From positions 1 to 8,771 of the forward strand of contig CALFXA010000050.1 in assembly GCA_937928015.1 (NCBI GenBank): DNA of 8,771 nt. The letters are read 5' to 3'. Positions 1 to 6,069 of the stretch are shown here, piece by piece; within the stretch, counting starts at the first letter, position 1, and every line of letters begins with the position of its first letter. The notes under the pieces were generated by a model. That model was not told the DNA's origin. It worked only from the letters and a program-made list of their open reading frames with translations, and made no database searches. The position numbers and the translations under genes were made by a program. Source of the stretch: an uncultured Anaerolineales bacterium (GTDB taxonomy: Bacteria > Chloroflexota > Anaerolineae > Anaerolineales > Villigracilaceae).

Positions 1-1112
1 ATCGCCTTGACCACGGACAGCACGTTCTCGTCCGACATGGCGGGGTAGAGCGGCAGGGTCACTTCGCGGCGGGCGACCTCGTCCGTGTTGGGCAGGCGGG
101 GCTTGCCCTTTCCGCGATAAGCCGAGAACGAATGAATGGGCGGATAGTGGATGCTGGTCTGGATGCCCTGCGCCTTCATGGCCTCCATGAAGGTCGAGCG
201 ATCCCCATCAGGGGGCAACAATACGGGCATCAGATGGGCGGCCGAGGTGCCCGGGTGATTCAGGAACGGCACGGTCACCTGTGGGGCGATCTCCTGCAAG
301 GCGTCGCGATAGACGCGGGTGAGGTGTCGGCGCTGTTCGTTATTCGAGGGCAATTTCCCCAACTGGACGTTTCCCAGCGCGGCGCGGATCTCGTCGATGC
401 GGTAGTTGTAGCCCAGGTCCACCACGTCGTAACTCCAGGCGTGGCCCTTGTGACGGTCCCAGGTGAGCGAGGTCATGCCGTGCGAGCGGAGCAAGCGCAA
501 ACGTTTGGCCAGTTCATCGTCGTTGGTGACGAGCATCCCGCCCTCGCCTGTGGTCATATTCTTGTTCGAGAAGAAGCTGTAACAACCCACATCGCCCCAG
601 GTGCCGAGCATACGCCCGCCGAGTTCCGAGCCGACGGCGTGAGCCGCATCCTCGATAACCTTCAGCCCGCGCTCACGGGCCAGTTCCATGATACTGGGCA
701 TGTCGCAGGCATAACCGCCATAATGTACGACCAGGATGGCGCGGGTGCGGTCGGTGATAGCCTGCTCGATGGAGTGGAATGCAATATTCAGGTCTTGTTC
801 CCCGCCGACGTCGGCAAAGACGGGCGTCGCTCCCGTGTAGCGGACGGCGTTGGCCGTGGCGACGAAGGTCAGCGACGGAACGATGGCCTCGTCCCCCGGG
901 CCGAGTTCGGCCACCACACAAGCCAGGTGCAGGGCCGCCGTGGCATTGGTCACGGCGATGGCGTGCTTCGCGCCGACGTAGGCGGCAAAGGCCTGTTCAA
1001 ACTCTTCGGTGATCGCCCCCATCGTCAGCCATTTGCTCTTCAGGACATGGTCCACCACCACCCTTTCTTCCAATCCGAAGTCGATGTCAGAAAGCGGGAT
1101 TTTCCATTCCAT
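1..1112 (-). CDS. DegT/DnrJ/EryC1/StrS-family PLP-dependent sugar transaminase (3' end cut by window)
   Basis: Probable transaminase that transfers an amino group, usually from glutamate, to a keto-sugar nucleotide in the cytoplasm. I translated 370 residues by hand from the ATG at 1112; the frame is open to the window edge, so only about 5-20 C-terminal residues are missing compared with the usual 370-390 for the family. Visible family marks: the N-terminal IPLSDID and SKWLTMG segments (residues 5-32), GPGDEAIVPSLTF (71-83), VIEDAAHA with the PLP-ring Asp at about 155, SNKNMTTGEGG with the Schiff-base Lys at about 184, LGYNYRIDEIRAALG (233-247) and the IHYPPIHSFSAYRG segment near 321-334. 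It starts 9 bases after the nucleotidyltransferase stop, and its Shine-Dalgarno is fused with that stop codon. With the neighbouring 4,6-dehydratase it most likely makes a 4-amino-4,6-dideoxy sugar nucleotide. The family is certain; the substrate and the position aminated are inferred. It does not carry the N-terminal pattern I expect of LegC-type enzymes. Confidence 0.93.
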   Translation of the reverse strand, partial: MEWKIPLSDIDFGLEERVVVDHVLKSKWLTMGAITEEFEQAFAAYVGAKHAIAVTNATAALHLACVVAELGPGDEAIVPSLTFVATANAVRYTGATPVFADVGGEQDLNIAFHSIEQAITDRTRAILVVHYGGYACDMPSIMELARERGLKVIEDAAHAVGSELGGRMLGTWGDVGCYSFFSNKNMTTGEGGMLVTNDDELAKRLRLLRSHGMTSLTWDRHKGHAWSYDVVDLGYNYRIDEIRAALGNVQLGKLPSNNEQRRHLTRVYRDALQEIAPQVTVPFLNHPGTSAAHLMPVLLPPDGDRSTFMEAMKAQGIQTSIHYPPIHSFSAYRGKGKPRLPNTDEVARREVTLPLYPAMSDENVLSVVKA

Positions 1113-1118
1113 TGTGTA

Positions 1119-1124
1119 CTCCTA
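1119..1124 (-). promoter_or_regulatory. Shine-Dalgarno TAGGAG overlapping the upstream stop codon
   Basis: On the minus strand this reads TAGGAG, followed by TACACA and the transaminase ATG. The first three bases are the TAG stop of the nucleotidyltransferase, so the ribosome that finishes one gene sits on the initiation site of the next. This supports the 1112 start and suggests translational coupling. Confidence 0.75.
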
Positions 1125-1832
1125 ATCTGCGGGAAGGAATTGGGTGCGCATGTTCTCGAAATCCTTGGATGCGCGCGCGTAATCGTCGGGGCGACCGAGG
1201 TCCTCCCAATACCCGTTGAATTCATAACCGACCACCCGTTCGCCAGCGGCGATCAGCTTCTTGACCAGGTCGGGGAAATCGAGATACTGGTTGCGGCCAA
1301 TGTAAGGCAGGACGGTGGGCTCGAAAACGTAAATGCCCATGCTGACCATGAAGTCGTAGGTGGGCTTCTCGATGTACCCCGTGATGCGATAGTCGCCGTC
1401 GCGCTGGATCACGCCCAGGTCGATCTTCGACTGTCGGTGGTGGGCGGCGATGGTGGCGATGGCCTTCTGTTCCTTGTGGAAACGGATCAGGTCACGCAGG
1501 TCGAGCGTGGTGAGCACGTCGCCGTTCGAGACCAGGAAGGTGTCGTCGAGGCCGTCCACCAGGGCAATCGGTCCCGCCGTGCCCAGCGGCTGCTGCTCGT
1601 AACTATAAGAGATGGTCAGCCCGAGATTGTCGCCGTCCTTGAAGAACGCGCGCAGCAATTCCGAGAGATGACCAACCGTCAATACCACATGATCGATACC
1701 CGCCTGTTTCATCTGGAGCAACATCACCTCCAGGATGGGCATGTCGCCGATGGGCATCAGAGGTTTCGGCAGGATGGTGGTATAGGGGGAAAGGCGGGCT
1801 CCTTTGCCGCCCGCAAGTACAACGGCTTTCAT
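1122..1832 (-). CDS. sugar-1-phosphate nucleotidyltransferase (RmlA/ManC/HddC-like)
   Basis: Cytoplasmic enzyme that joins a sugar 1-phosphate to an NTP, giving an NDP-sugar and pyrophosphate. The 236 residues hold one NTP_transferase domain only, without the C-terminal left-handed helix or cupin domain of GlmU or bifunctional ManC. Seen: LAGGKGARLSPYT nucleotide loop (residues 6-18), PKP (22-24), QPLGTAGPI base-recognition loop (81-89), NGDV with the metal-binding Asp 105, GYIEKP (152-157) and GYWEDLGRPDDY (207-218) with a probable second metal-binding Asp. The ATG is preceded by AAGGAG at a 5-base spacing, 12 bases after the dehydratase stop. The tail GYWEDLGRPDDY is of the kind seen in mannose- or heptose-phosphate guanylyltransferases and in glucose-1-phosphate thymidylyl- or cytidylyltransferases; the base used cannot be read from sequence. 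In this operon it probably supplies the substrate of the 4,6-dehydratase encoded just before it. Confidence 0.93.
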   Translation of the reverse strand: MKAVVLAGGKGARLSPYTTILPKPLMPIGDMPILEVMLLQMKQAGIDHVVLTVGHLSELLRAFFKDGDNLGLTISYSYEQQPLGTAGPIALVDGLDDTFLVSNGDVLTTLDLRDLIRFHKEQKAIATIAAHHRQSKIDLGVIQRDGDYRITGYIEKPTYDFMVSMGIYVFEPTVLPYIGRNQYLDFPDLVKKLIAAGERVVGYEFNGYWEDLGRPDDYARASKDFENMRTQFLPAD

Positions 1833-1844
1833 GGTGTCTCCTTG

Positions 1845-2840
1845 CTAAAACTCATAGACGCCGACGCGATAGCGATCCAGATGATCGCGGATCCAGGCGA
1901 TGGTGGAGTCCAGGCCTTCGTCCAGGCTGACGCGCGGAGTCCAGCCTAGCCGCTCCTTCGCCAGGGCATTGTTCGATAGCAACCGCCTGACCTCGGACTT
2001 GGTCGGGCGCATCCGCGCAGAGTCGGTCTCGACCCGCGCCTGGGTGCCGACTTTTTGGATGATCCGCTCGGCCAGTTCGCCGATGGTGACGGCGCTTCCC
2101 GTGCCGAGGTTGATGGCCGCCCCCTCCACCCCTTCGGCTTCCGCGCCGCGCAAAAATCCAGCCACGGTGTCGTCCACGTAGGTGAAGTCGCGGATGGTAT
2201 CGAGGCTGCCGAGGTGAATGACCTGCCCCGCCAGGGCCTGGGTGATGATGGTGGGGATTACAGCGCGGGACGACTGCCCAGGCCCGTAGGTATTGAACGG
2301 ACGGATGGTCACCACAGGCAATTCGTAGGTGCAGTAGAAACTCTCGGCCAGCTTGTCCGCCCCAATCTTGCTGGCCGAGTAGGGAGACTGTCCCTGCAGG
2401 GGATGAGCCTCATCGATGGAGGGAGTCAGCGCGGTGCCGTACACTTCGCTGGTGGAGGTGTGGACCAGGCGCGGAACCTTGAAATCGCGGCAGGCCATCA
2501 GCACGTTGAGCGTGCCCATGAAGTTCGTCTCGGCCACCTCGGCGGGATGCACATAGGAATAGGGAATCGAGATGAGCGCGCCGAGATGGAACACCACCTC
2601 GCAATCGCGCACGGCCTGACGGACCGCGTCGGCATCGCGCAGGTCGCCGCCGATCAGTTCGAGGCGTGAGAGCGTCTCGGGCGGAGCCTCCCGCAGCAGA
2701 CCCGGGTCCGCGCGGGAGGTGTAGCGCACGAAGGCCCGCACCGATGCGCCCATTGCGGCAAGCCGTTCCACCAGGCGGCTTCCGATAAATCCGCCCGCGC
2801 CGGTGACAAGCACCTTCTTTCCAGCCCAAAATTCATCCAT
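1845..2840 (-). CDS. NAD-dependent sugar-nucleotide 4,6-dehydratase, LegB-type extended SDR
   Basis: Probable cytoplasmic NDP-sugar 4,6-dehydratase that gives a 4-keto-6-deoxy sugar nucleotide. The 331 residues form a full extended SDR: TGAGGFIGS NAD-binding loop (13-21), GGDLRD (64-69), FHLGALISIPYSY (84-96), STSEVYG (129-135), the catalytic YSASK (Tyr154, Lys158), RPFNTYGPGQSSRAVIPT (180-197) and IRDFTYVDD (216-224). The combination GQSPYSASKI plus RPFNTYGPxQSxRAVIPTI is what I associate with the LegB group (4,6-dehydratases of the legionaminic acid pathway and relatives), rather than RmlB, which has a TDE motif where this protein has TSE. GGAG sits 8 bases before the ATG and the gene begins 18 bases after the phosphoglycosyl transferase. 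Its product is the natural substrate for the transaminase two genes downstream. Family is firm; substrate nucleotide and stereochemistry are not visible. A C4 or C5 epimerase is the main alternative. Confidence 0.9.
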   Translation of the reverse strand: MDEFWAGKKVLVTGAGGFIGSRLVERLAAMGASVRAFVRYTSRADPGLLREAPPETLSRLELIGGDLRDADAVRQAVRDCEVVFHLGALISIPYSYVHPAEVAETNFMGTLNVLMACRDFKVPRLVHTSTSEVYGTALTPSIDEAHPLQGQSPYSASKIGADKLAESFYCTYELPVVTIRPFNTYGPGQSSRAVIPTIITQALAGQVIHLGSLDTIRDFTYVDDTVAGFLRGAEAEGVEGAAINLGTGSAVTIGELAERIIQKVGTQARVETDSARMRPTKSEVRRLLSNNALAKERLGWTPRVSLDEGLDSTIAWIRDHLDRYRVGVYEF

Positions 2841-2858
2841 ATTCGTGTCTCCGTGCGG

Positions 2859-4487
2859 CTATTCTTTCATCTGCAATCTCTGCTGGACCGGTATGGTGGT
2901 CTGATCGAGATACAGCGTGGAACGGGCCAGGCAATATCGGCATTGAAAGTCCTTCATGGGATCGTGGGTGAGTTGAGGTTGGGGAGTCCCGTCCAGATTG
3001 CTGAGCGAACCGAAGATGTCGGGCGCGACCACGAAACGGGCAGGCTGATACTGGACGGGGTCACGAAACTCGCGGTAATGGAGTTGAGCCACCTGGTTAT
3101 CGGCCAGGATAATCAGGCCCACATCCTGTTCCTTGATCAGCCGCCGCAGGTCGGCCACGCGGCCGATGACCTTCGAGCCGTAGATTTTCATCCCCTGCGA
3201 GCGCATATCGTCGTCGATAAAACCCACAATGCGGAATTTGCGCGAATAGGTGGGGTGATCCATCAGCCAGGCGATGTGTTCGGCGGTGCGGCCCGACCCG
3301 ACGATCAACACCCGTTCGCGCGACACCCGCGCATCCAGGCGGATAGCCGACAGGCGGCTGACCAGCCCGTTGATGATACGTCCGCGGTAGCGGATGAAGG
3401 TAAGGCCCGCCAGCGCCAGCATCGAAGCGATCAGGATGACTCCCATCGTGCGCAGGTTGGTCAACCCAAATTGGGTGTAGTAGTAGCCAAGCGTGATGAC
3501 GGTGGAGATCAGCCAGGTCACCCACAGGTTTCCCGACTCCCAGGAGGAAGCCTTCGGCCAGTTGACGCGGTTATTCTTCAGCAGGATGCCGATGATGCTG
3601 TACAGCAGGGAAAAACTCAACGCCATCTTGACGGCGGTCGGCCAACCCAGGTTGATGGGAACGACCAGCCGCACGACCAGCCCGGTCAATGTAATGGAAC
3701 CCAGCACGATCAAGAAGTCCCAGATCAGCCAGGCGACGTAGCGCTGGATCAGGCGGCTGACCGGGCCTACGAATAGGAAGTGTTCGGGCGGGGAGAAGGA
3801 TCGAATCTTCGGCAGGAGCAGGATGGCCGTCCACAGGATGACATCCAGGTCGAGCCAGAAGGAGTGGTAATGGACGTAGAGCTGGTCGAGCCGCATCTTG
3901 TCCGGGCTGAGTTCATGCAGATACTTGCGCATGACCTCGCCCGTGTGCAGCATCGATTCTTCATCGCGGTAGAGGATCGAGGCCGGGCTGGTGACGCCGG
4001 GCCGCATCGAGAGCAGTTCGGCGGCGACGGTGGTGGGCCAGGTCTTCGAAATGGACGGGTCTTCGGGGCGCGGGCCGACCAGGCTCATCTCGCCGATCAG
4101 CACGTTCCACAATTGCGGCAGTTCGTTCAGTTTGGTGTCGCGCAGCCATTTTCCCAGCGGGGTGATGCGGTCATCGTCCTTACAGGTGACGCGTGGACCC
4201 GCATAACTGTGCTGCGTCTCGTACATGGTGCGAAATTTGAGCATCTTGAACACGATGCCGTGCCGCCCGATGCGCGGACCCCAGTAAAAGACCGGGCCGG
4301 GCGAGTCGCGTTTGATCAGGATGGCGATGAAAAGGAACAAAGGCGAAAGCAGGATCAAACCGATCAGGGATGCCACAATATCGAAGGCGCGCTTGACAAG
4401 TCCGCTCACCACCTTGCCCAGGGACTCGGTGGCCGGGGCAAAGGGGGCGGCGCTGGTTTCTTTGAGTCGTGAGGTCAGACGAATCAT
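2859..4487 (-). CDS. polyprenyl-phosphate sugar-phosphate transferase with permuted domain order
   Basis: Membrane enzyme expected to move a sugar phosphate from an NDP-sugar to polyprenyl phosphate, the first committed step of glycan assembly. Residues 31-225 are a bacterial sugar transferase (monotopic phosphoglycosyl transferase) domain: KRAFDIV followed by a hydrophobic re-entrant helix (about 34-58), SPGPVFY, KMLKFRTM (81-88), RITPLGKWLRDTKLNELPQL (107-126) and MSLVGPRPEDP (134-144). Then come about four membrane helices (roughly 250-275, 286-303, 321-338, 347-366) and a Rossmann-like domain starting with VLIVGSGRTAEHIA (393-406) and FRIVGFIDDD (418-427). In WbaP-type enzymes the membrane helices and the Rossmann (CoA_binding_3) domain come first and the catalytic domain last; here the order is reversed. 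The usual Asp-Glu catalytic pair reads Asn121-Glu122. A C-terminal CRYC (516-519) is also present. The frame is uninterrupted, and GGAGG lies 4 bases before the ATG. First sugar unknown. Confidence 0.9.
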   Translation of the reverse strand: MIRLTSRLKETSAAPFAPATESLGKVVSGLVKRAFDIVASLIGLILLSPLFLFIAILIKRDSPGPVFYWGPRIGRHGIVFKMLKFRTMYETQHSYAGPRVTCKDDDRITPLGKWLRDTKLNELPQLWNVLIGEMSLVGPRPEDPSISKTWPTTVAAELLSMRPGVTSPASILYRDEESMLHTGEVMRKYLHELSPDKMRLDQLYVHYHSFWLDLDVILWTAILLLPKIRSFSPPEHFLFVGPVSRLIQRYVAWLIWDFLIVLGSITLTGLVVRLVVPINLGWPTAVKMALSFSLLYSIIGILLKNNRVNWPKASSWESGNLWVTWLISTVITLGYYYTQFGLTNLRTMGVILIASMLALAGLTFIRYRGRIINGLVSRLSAIRLDARVSRERVLIVGSGRTAEHIAWLMDHPTYSRKFRIVGFIDDDMRSQGMKIYGSKVIGRVADLRRLIKEQDVGLIILADNQVAQLHYREFRDPVQYQPARFVVAPDIFGSLSNLDGTPQPQLTHDPMKDFQCRYCLARSTLYLDQTTIPVQQRLQMKE

Positions 4488-4517
4488 TCATCCTCCAAAT
4501 CGTTCCAACCATAAAGG

Positions 4518-5051
4518 TCATTCGGGCAGGCGTTCGAGCCATTCCTCCCGCCAGAATAACAGGCAGCTACGGTCGCAGGGACCGAAGACGGGCGTGCCGC
4601 TGCAAAACACGTTTTCCAGCAGAATCACGCCGCGCACTTTCTTGAGCTTATAATCACGTTCGTCCATGAAGCGCTGCATCACGCGGAACACGCGCTGCTC
4701 GGTGCCGCAATATTCGTACATTTCGGGCAGGAAGGCGCAGCCACGCGATTCCTTGAACGGGTCGAGCGTGGCCTGGATCTCTTCGCGCGAGCGGACTCGC
4801 ACCCGCTCCCCCTGGACGAACGGTACGGACGGGGCCATCTCTTTTGCGGCGGCCTGTTGGGGCGATCCGCCCTGCTGACGCACGGAGACGGCATAACCGC
4901 GTTTCAGCCAGTTCTTGACGTAGCGATTCCACGGATAGGCGAGAGCCGCCTTGAACCGTCCGACCAGCGAACGGTCACCTGTGGGCGCGGCGGCTTCCTC
5001 AGCGATCTTGGGGACGCTCGGAATTTGACAACCTTCCATGTGCGGGGACAT
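4518..5051 (-). CDS. small cysteine-containing protein of unknown function
   Basis: I do not recognise a characterised family. The 177-residue product has no signal peptide or membrane helix. Residues 1-75 look low in conservation (Ala/Pro/Gln-rich stretches around a basic WNRYVKNWLKRG segment at 41-52). From about 78 the sequence is compact: FVQGERVRVRSREEIQATLD (78-97), resembling a small beta-barrel start, then GCAFLPEMYEYCG (104-116), a basic stretch, VILLENVFCSG (142-152) and GPCDRSCLLFWREEWL (157-172). Cysteines are at 8, 105, 115, 150, 159 and 163; the last five could bind metal. AGGAAAGGAAGG ends 4 bases before the ATG at 5051, which supports this start over the Met at residue 5. It lies 42 bases after the acyltransferase gene and 30 bases before the phosphoglycosyl transferase. 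I have a vague memory of similar hypothetical proteins in other polysaccharide clusters, unverified. Confidence 0.85.
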   Translation of the reverse strand: MSPHMEGCQIPSVPKIAEEAAAPTGDRSLVGRFKAALAYPWNRYVKNWLKRGYAVSVRQQGGSPQQAAAKEMAPSVPFVQGERVRVRSREEIQATLDPFKESRGCAFLPEMYEYCGTEQRVFRVMQRFMDERDYKLKKVRGVILLENVFCSGTPVFGPCDRSCLLFWREEWLERLPE

Positions 5052-5055
5052 ACGA

Positions 5056-5067
5056 CCTTCCTTTCCT
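5056..5067 (-). promoter_or_regulatory. purine-rich ribosome binding site
   Basis: The minus strand reads AGGAAAGGAAGG, then TCGT and the ATG at 5051. It contains two possible Shine-Dalgarno cores, one spaced for the ATG at 5051 and the other further out. It fixes the start of the small cysteine protein more strongly than the in-frame Met four residues later. Confidence 0.6.
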
Positions 5068-5093
5068 CTAAATGGGTTTAACCAATAAACAGG

Positions 5094-6026
5094 TCAGCGT
5101 TCGGCTGCCTTGAAAGACACCAGACATTCAGGCCAGGACTGTTCGTTCAGGCGGCGTCTGCCTTCCACGTGGAAGCGCAGCATCCCTTCGGCCTTGGCCA
5201 GGGTGGGATTCGACGGGTCGCGCTGGAGCAGACCTCGGGTCCAGGTGTGGACGGCGCGGGAAGCGAGCGGCCTCAGCAGCGGATGAAAATCCACGCGCTG
5301 GCGCACGGGCTTGGCTTCGAATCCCATGCGGAACTTGAACTCGTCCACGTTGGCGGGGGCATCCAGCGACTGTACCGTGAAGAAGATATGGTCCACATCC
5401 TCGCGCGATAGCAGCTCGCGGCTGACAGCGTAGAAGACGGCATTGTTCACATGCTGCGAGAGGAAACGGCTATGGCTCATCGCGTACGGCACGTTGAAGA
5501 CATTGTCGATGCGGCAGACGATGACCGCGCCCGCCAGTTCGTCGCCCGCGATGGCGGCCCAGGCCTCGAAGCCGGGCAAGTCATGTGCCGAGCGGCACAG
5601 GCGTTCCCATTCGGCCTGGGACATCGAGCGCAATCGGTCCTGACGCGCCAACGTATCCTGTTGCAGGACCCAGCCCTCGGTAGCCAGCCGCTCGAAGAGG
5701 ATTTGCTCGACCTTGAAATGTTCCAGCCCGCGCTTGACGCCGTTGCGTGCCTGCGATTTCAGCCGATCTGTGTCGTACGGCTTGTGCAGCACCACGTGAT
5801 AGCTGACCATGCCCTCGGGCGAGTCGAGCGGGGTCGAGTAGCGCAGAGACGCAATGCCGTGCGACCACATCAGGTCGCGGATTTCTTTCTCGTCGGGCCG
5901 AATGACCCAGTGATACGGAAAGGCCTGGAACACCCGCGGTCCCGCCTCGTACCAATAACTGCTGGCCGTGCGGACCACGCGATGGCCCTGTCGGCGCATC
6001 CATTCTGCAAAGGTTTCAGCGTTCAT
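5094..6026 (-). CDS. FemAB/GNAT-like acyltransferase
   Basis: Likely cytoplasmic N- or O-acyltransferase with the FemAB-like double-GNAT fold (Acetyltransf_6 type), about 310 residues. Seen: a basic RNGVKRGLEHFKVEQI stretch (94-109) of the kind that closes the first half in FemAB-like proteins; AWAAIAGDELAGAVIVCRID (155-174), the typical beta-hairpin of the second GNAT half; NVPYAMSHSRFLSQHVNNAV (178-197); and DEFKFRMGFEAKPVRQRVDF (228-247), the usual C-terminal GNAT strand. No signal peptide. TTGGAG precedes the ATG with about 5 bases between; the gene starts 43 bases after the second glycosyltransferase. Because the operon also encodes a sugar transaminase, one inference is that it acylates an amino sugar, possibly with an amino acid from tRNA as FemX does or from acyl-CoA. 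No coenzyme-A loop of the classical R-x-x-G-x-G/A form is obvious, so the donor is open. Confidence 0.78.
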   Translation of the reverse strand: MNAETFAEWMRRQGHRVVRTASSYWYEAGPRVFQAFPYHWVIRPDEKEIRDLMWSHGIASLRYSTPLDSPEGMVSYHVVLHKPYDTDRLKSQARNGVKRGLEHFKVEQILFERLATEGWVLQQDTLARQDRLRSMSQAEWERLCRSAHDLPGFEAWAAIAGDELAGAVIVCRIDNVFNVPYAMSHSRFLSQHVNNAVFYAVSRELLSREDVDHIFFTVQSLDAPANVDEFKFRMGFEAKPVRQRVDFHPLLRPLASRAVHTWTRGLLQRDPSNPTLAKAEGMLRFHVEGRRRLNEQSWPECLVSFKAAER

Positions 6027-6069
6027 GGCGGCTCCAATCTCAGCGATAAAGGGTGGAAATTTCGATCAA

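Noticed and set aside
132..1949. Very long plus-strand open frame (605 codons) across the transaminase, nucleotidyltransferase and dehydratase
   Set aside because: It lies antisense to three well-conserved genes, crosses their boundaries, has no recognisable motif and is His/Gly/Val/Asp-rich as expected from the reverse reading of GC-rich codons.
1..2840. Full legionaminic acid biosynthesis locus
   Set aside because: Only the dehydratase is LegB-like. No hydrolysing epimerase, synthase or CMP-transferase is seen, so naming the sugar would go beyond the sequence.
2853..3776. Plus-strand open frame of 307 codons over the phosphoglycosyl transferase
   Set aside because: Rich in Gln, Asp, His and Arg, with no domain, and antisense to a strongly supported gene; a codon-bias shadow.
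5052..5093. AT-rich gap with a near-palindrome (TGGGTTTAACCA) as promoter or operator
   Set aside because: The symmetry is imperfect and no convincing -35/-10 pair is visible; at 42 bases it is simply an intergenic gap of the operon.
6027..6069. Possible internal promoter (TTGATC with a loosely spaced TATCGC)
   Set aside because: Spacing and -10 match are poor and the neighbouring genes are oriented and spaced as one operon.
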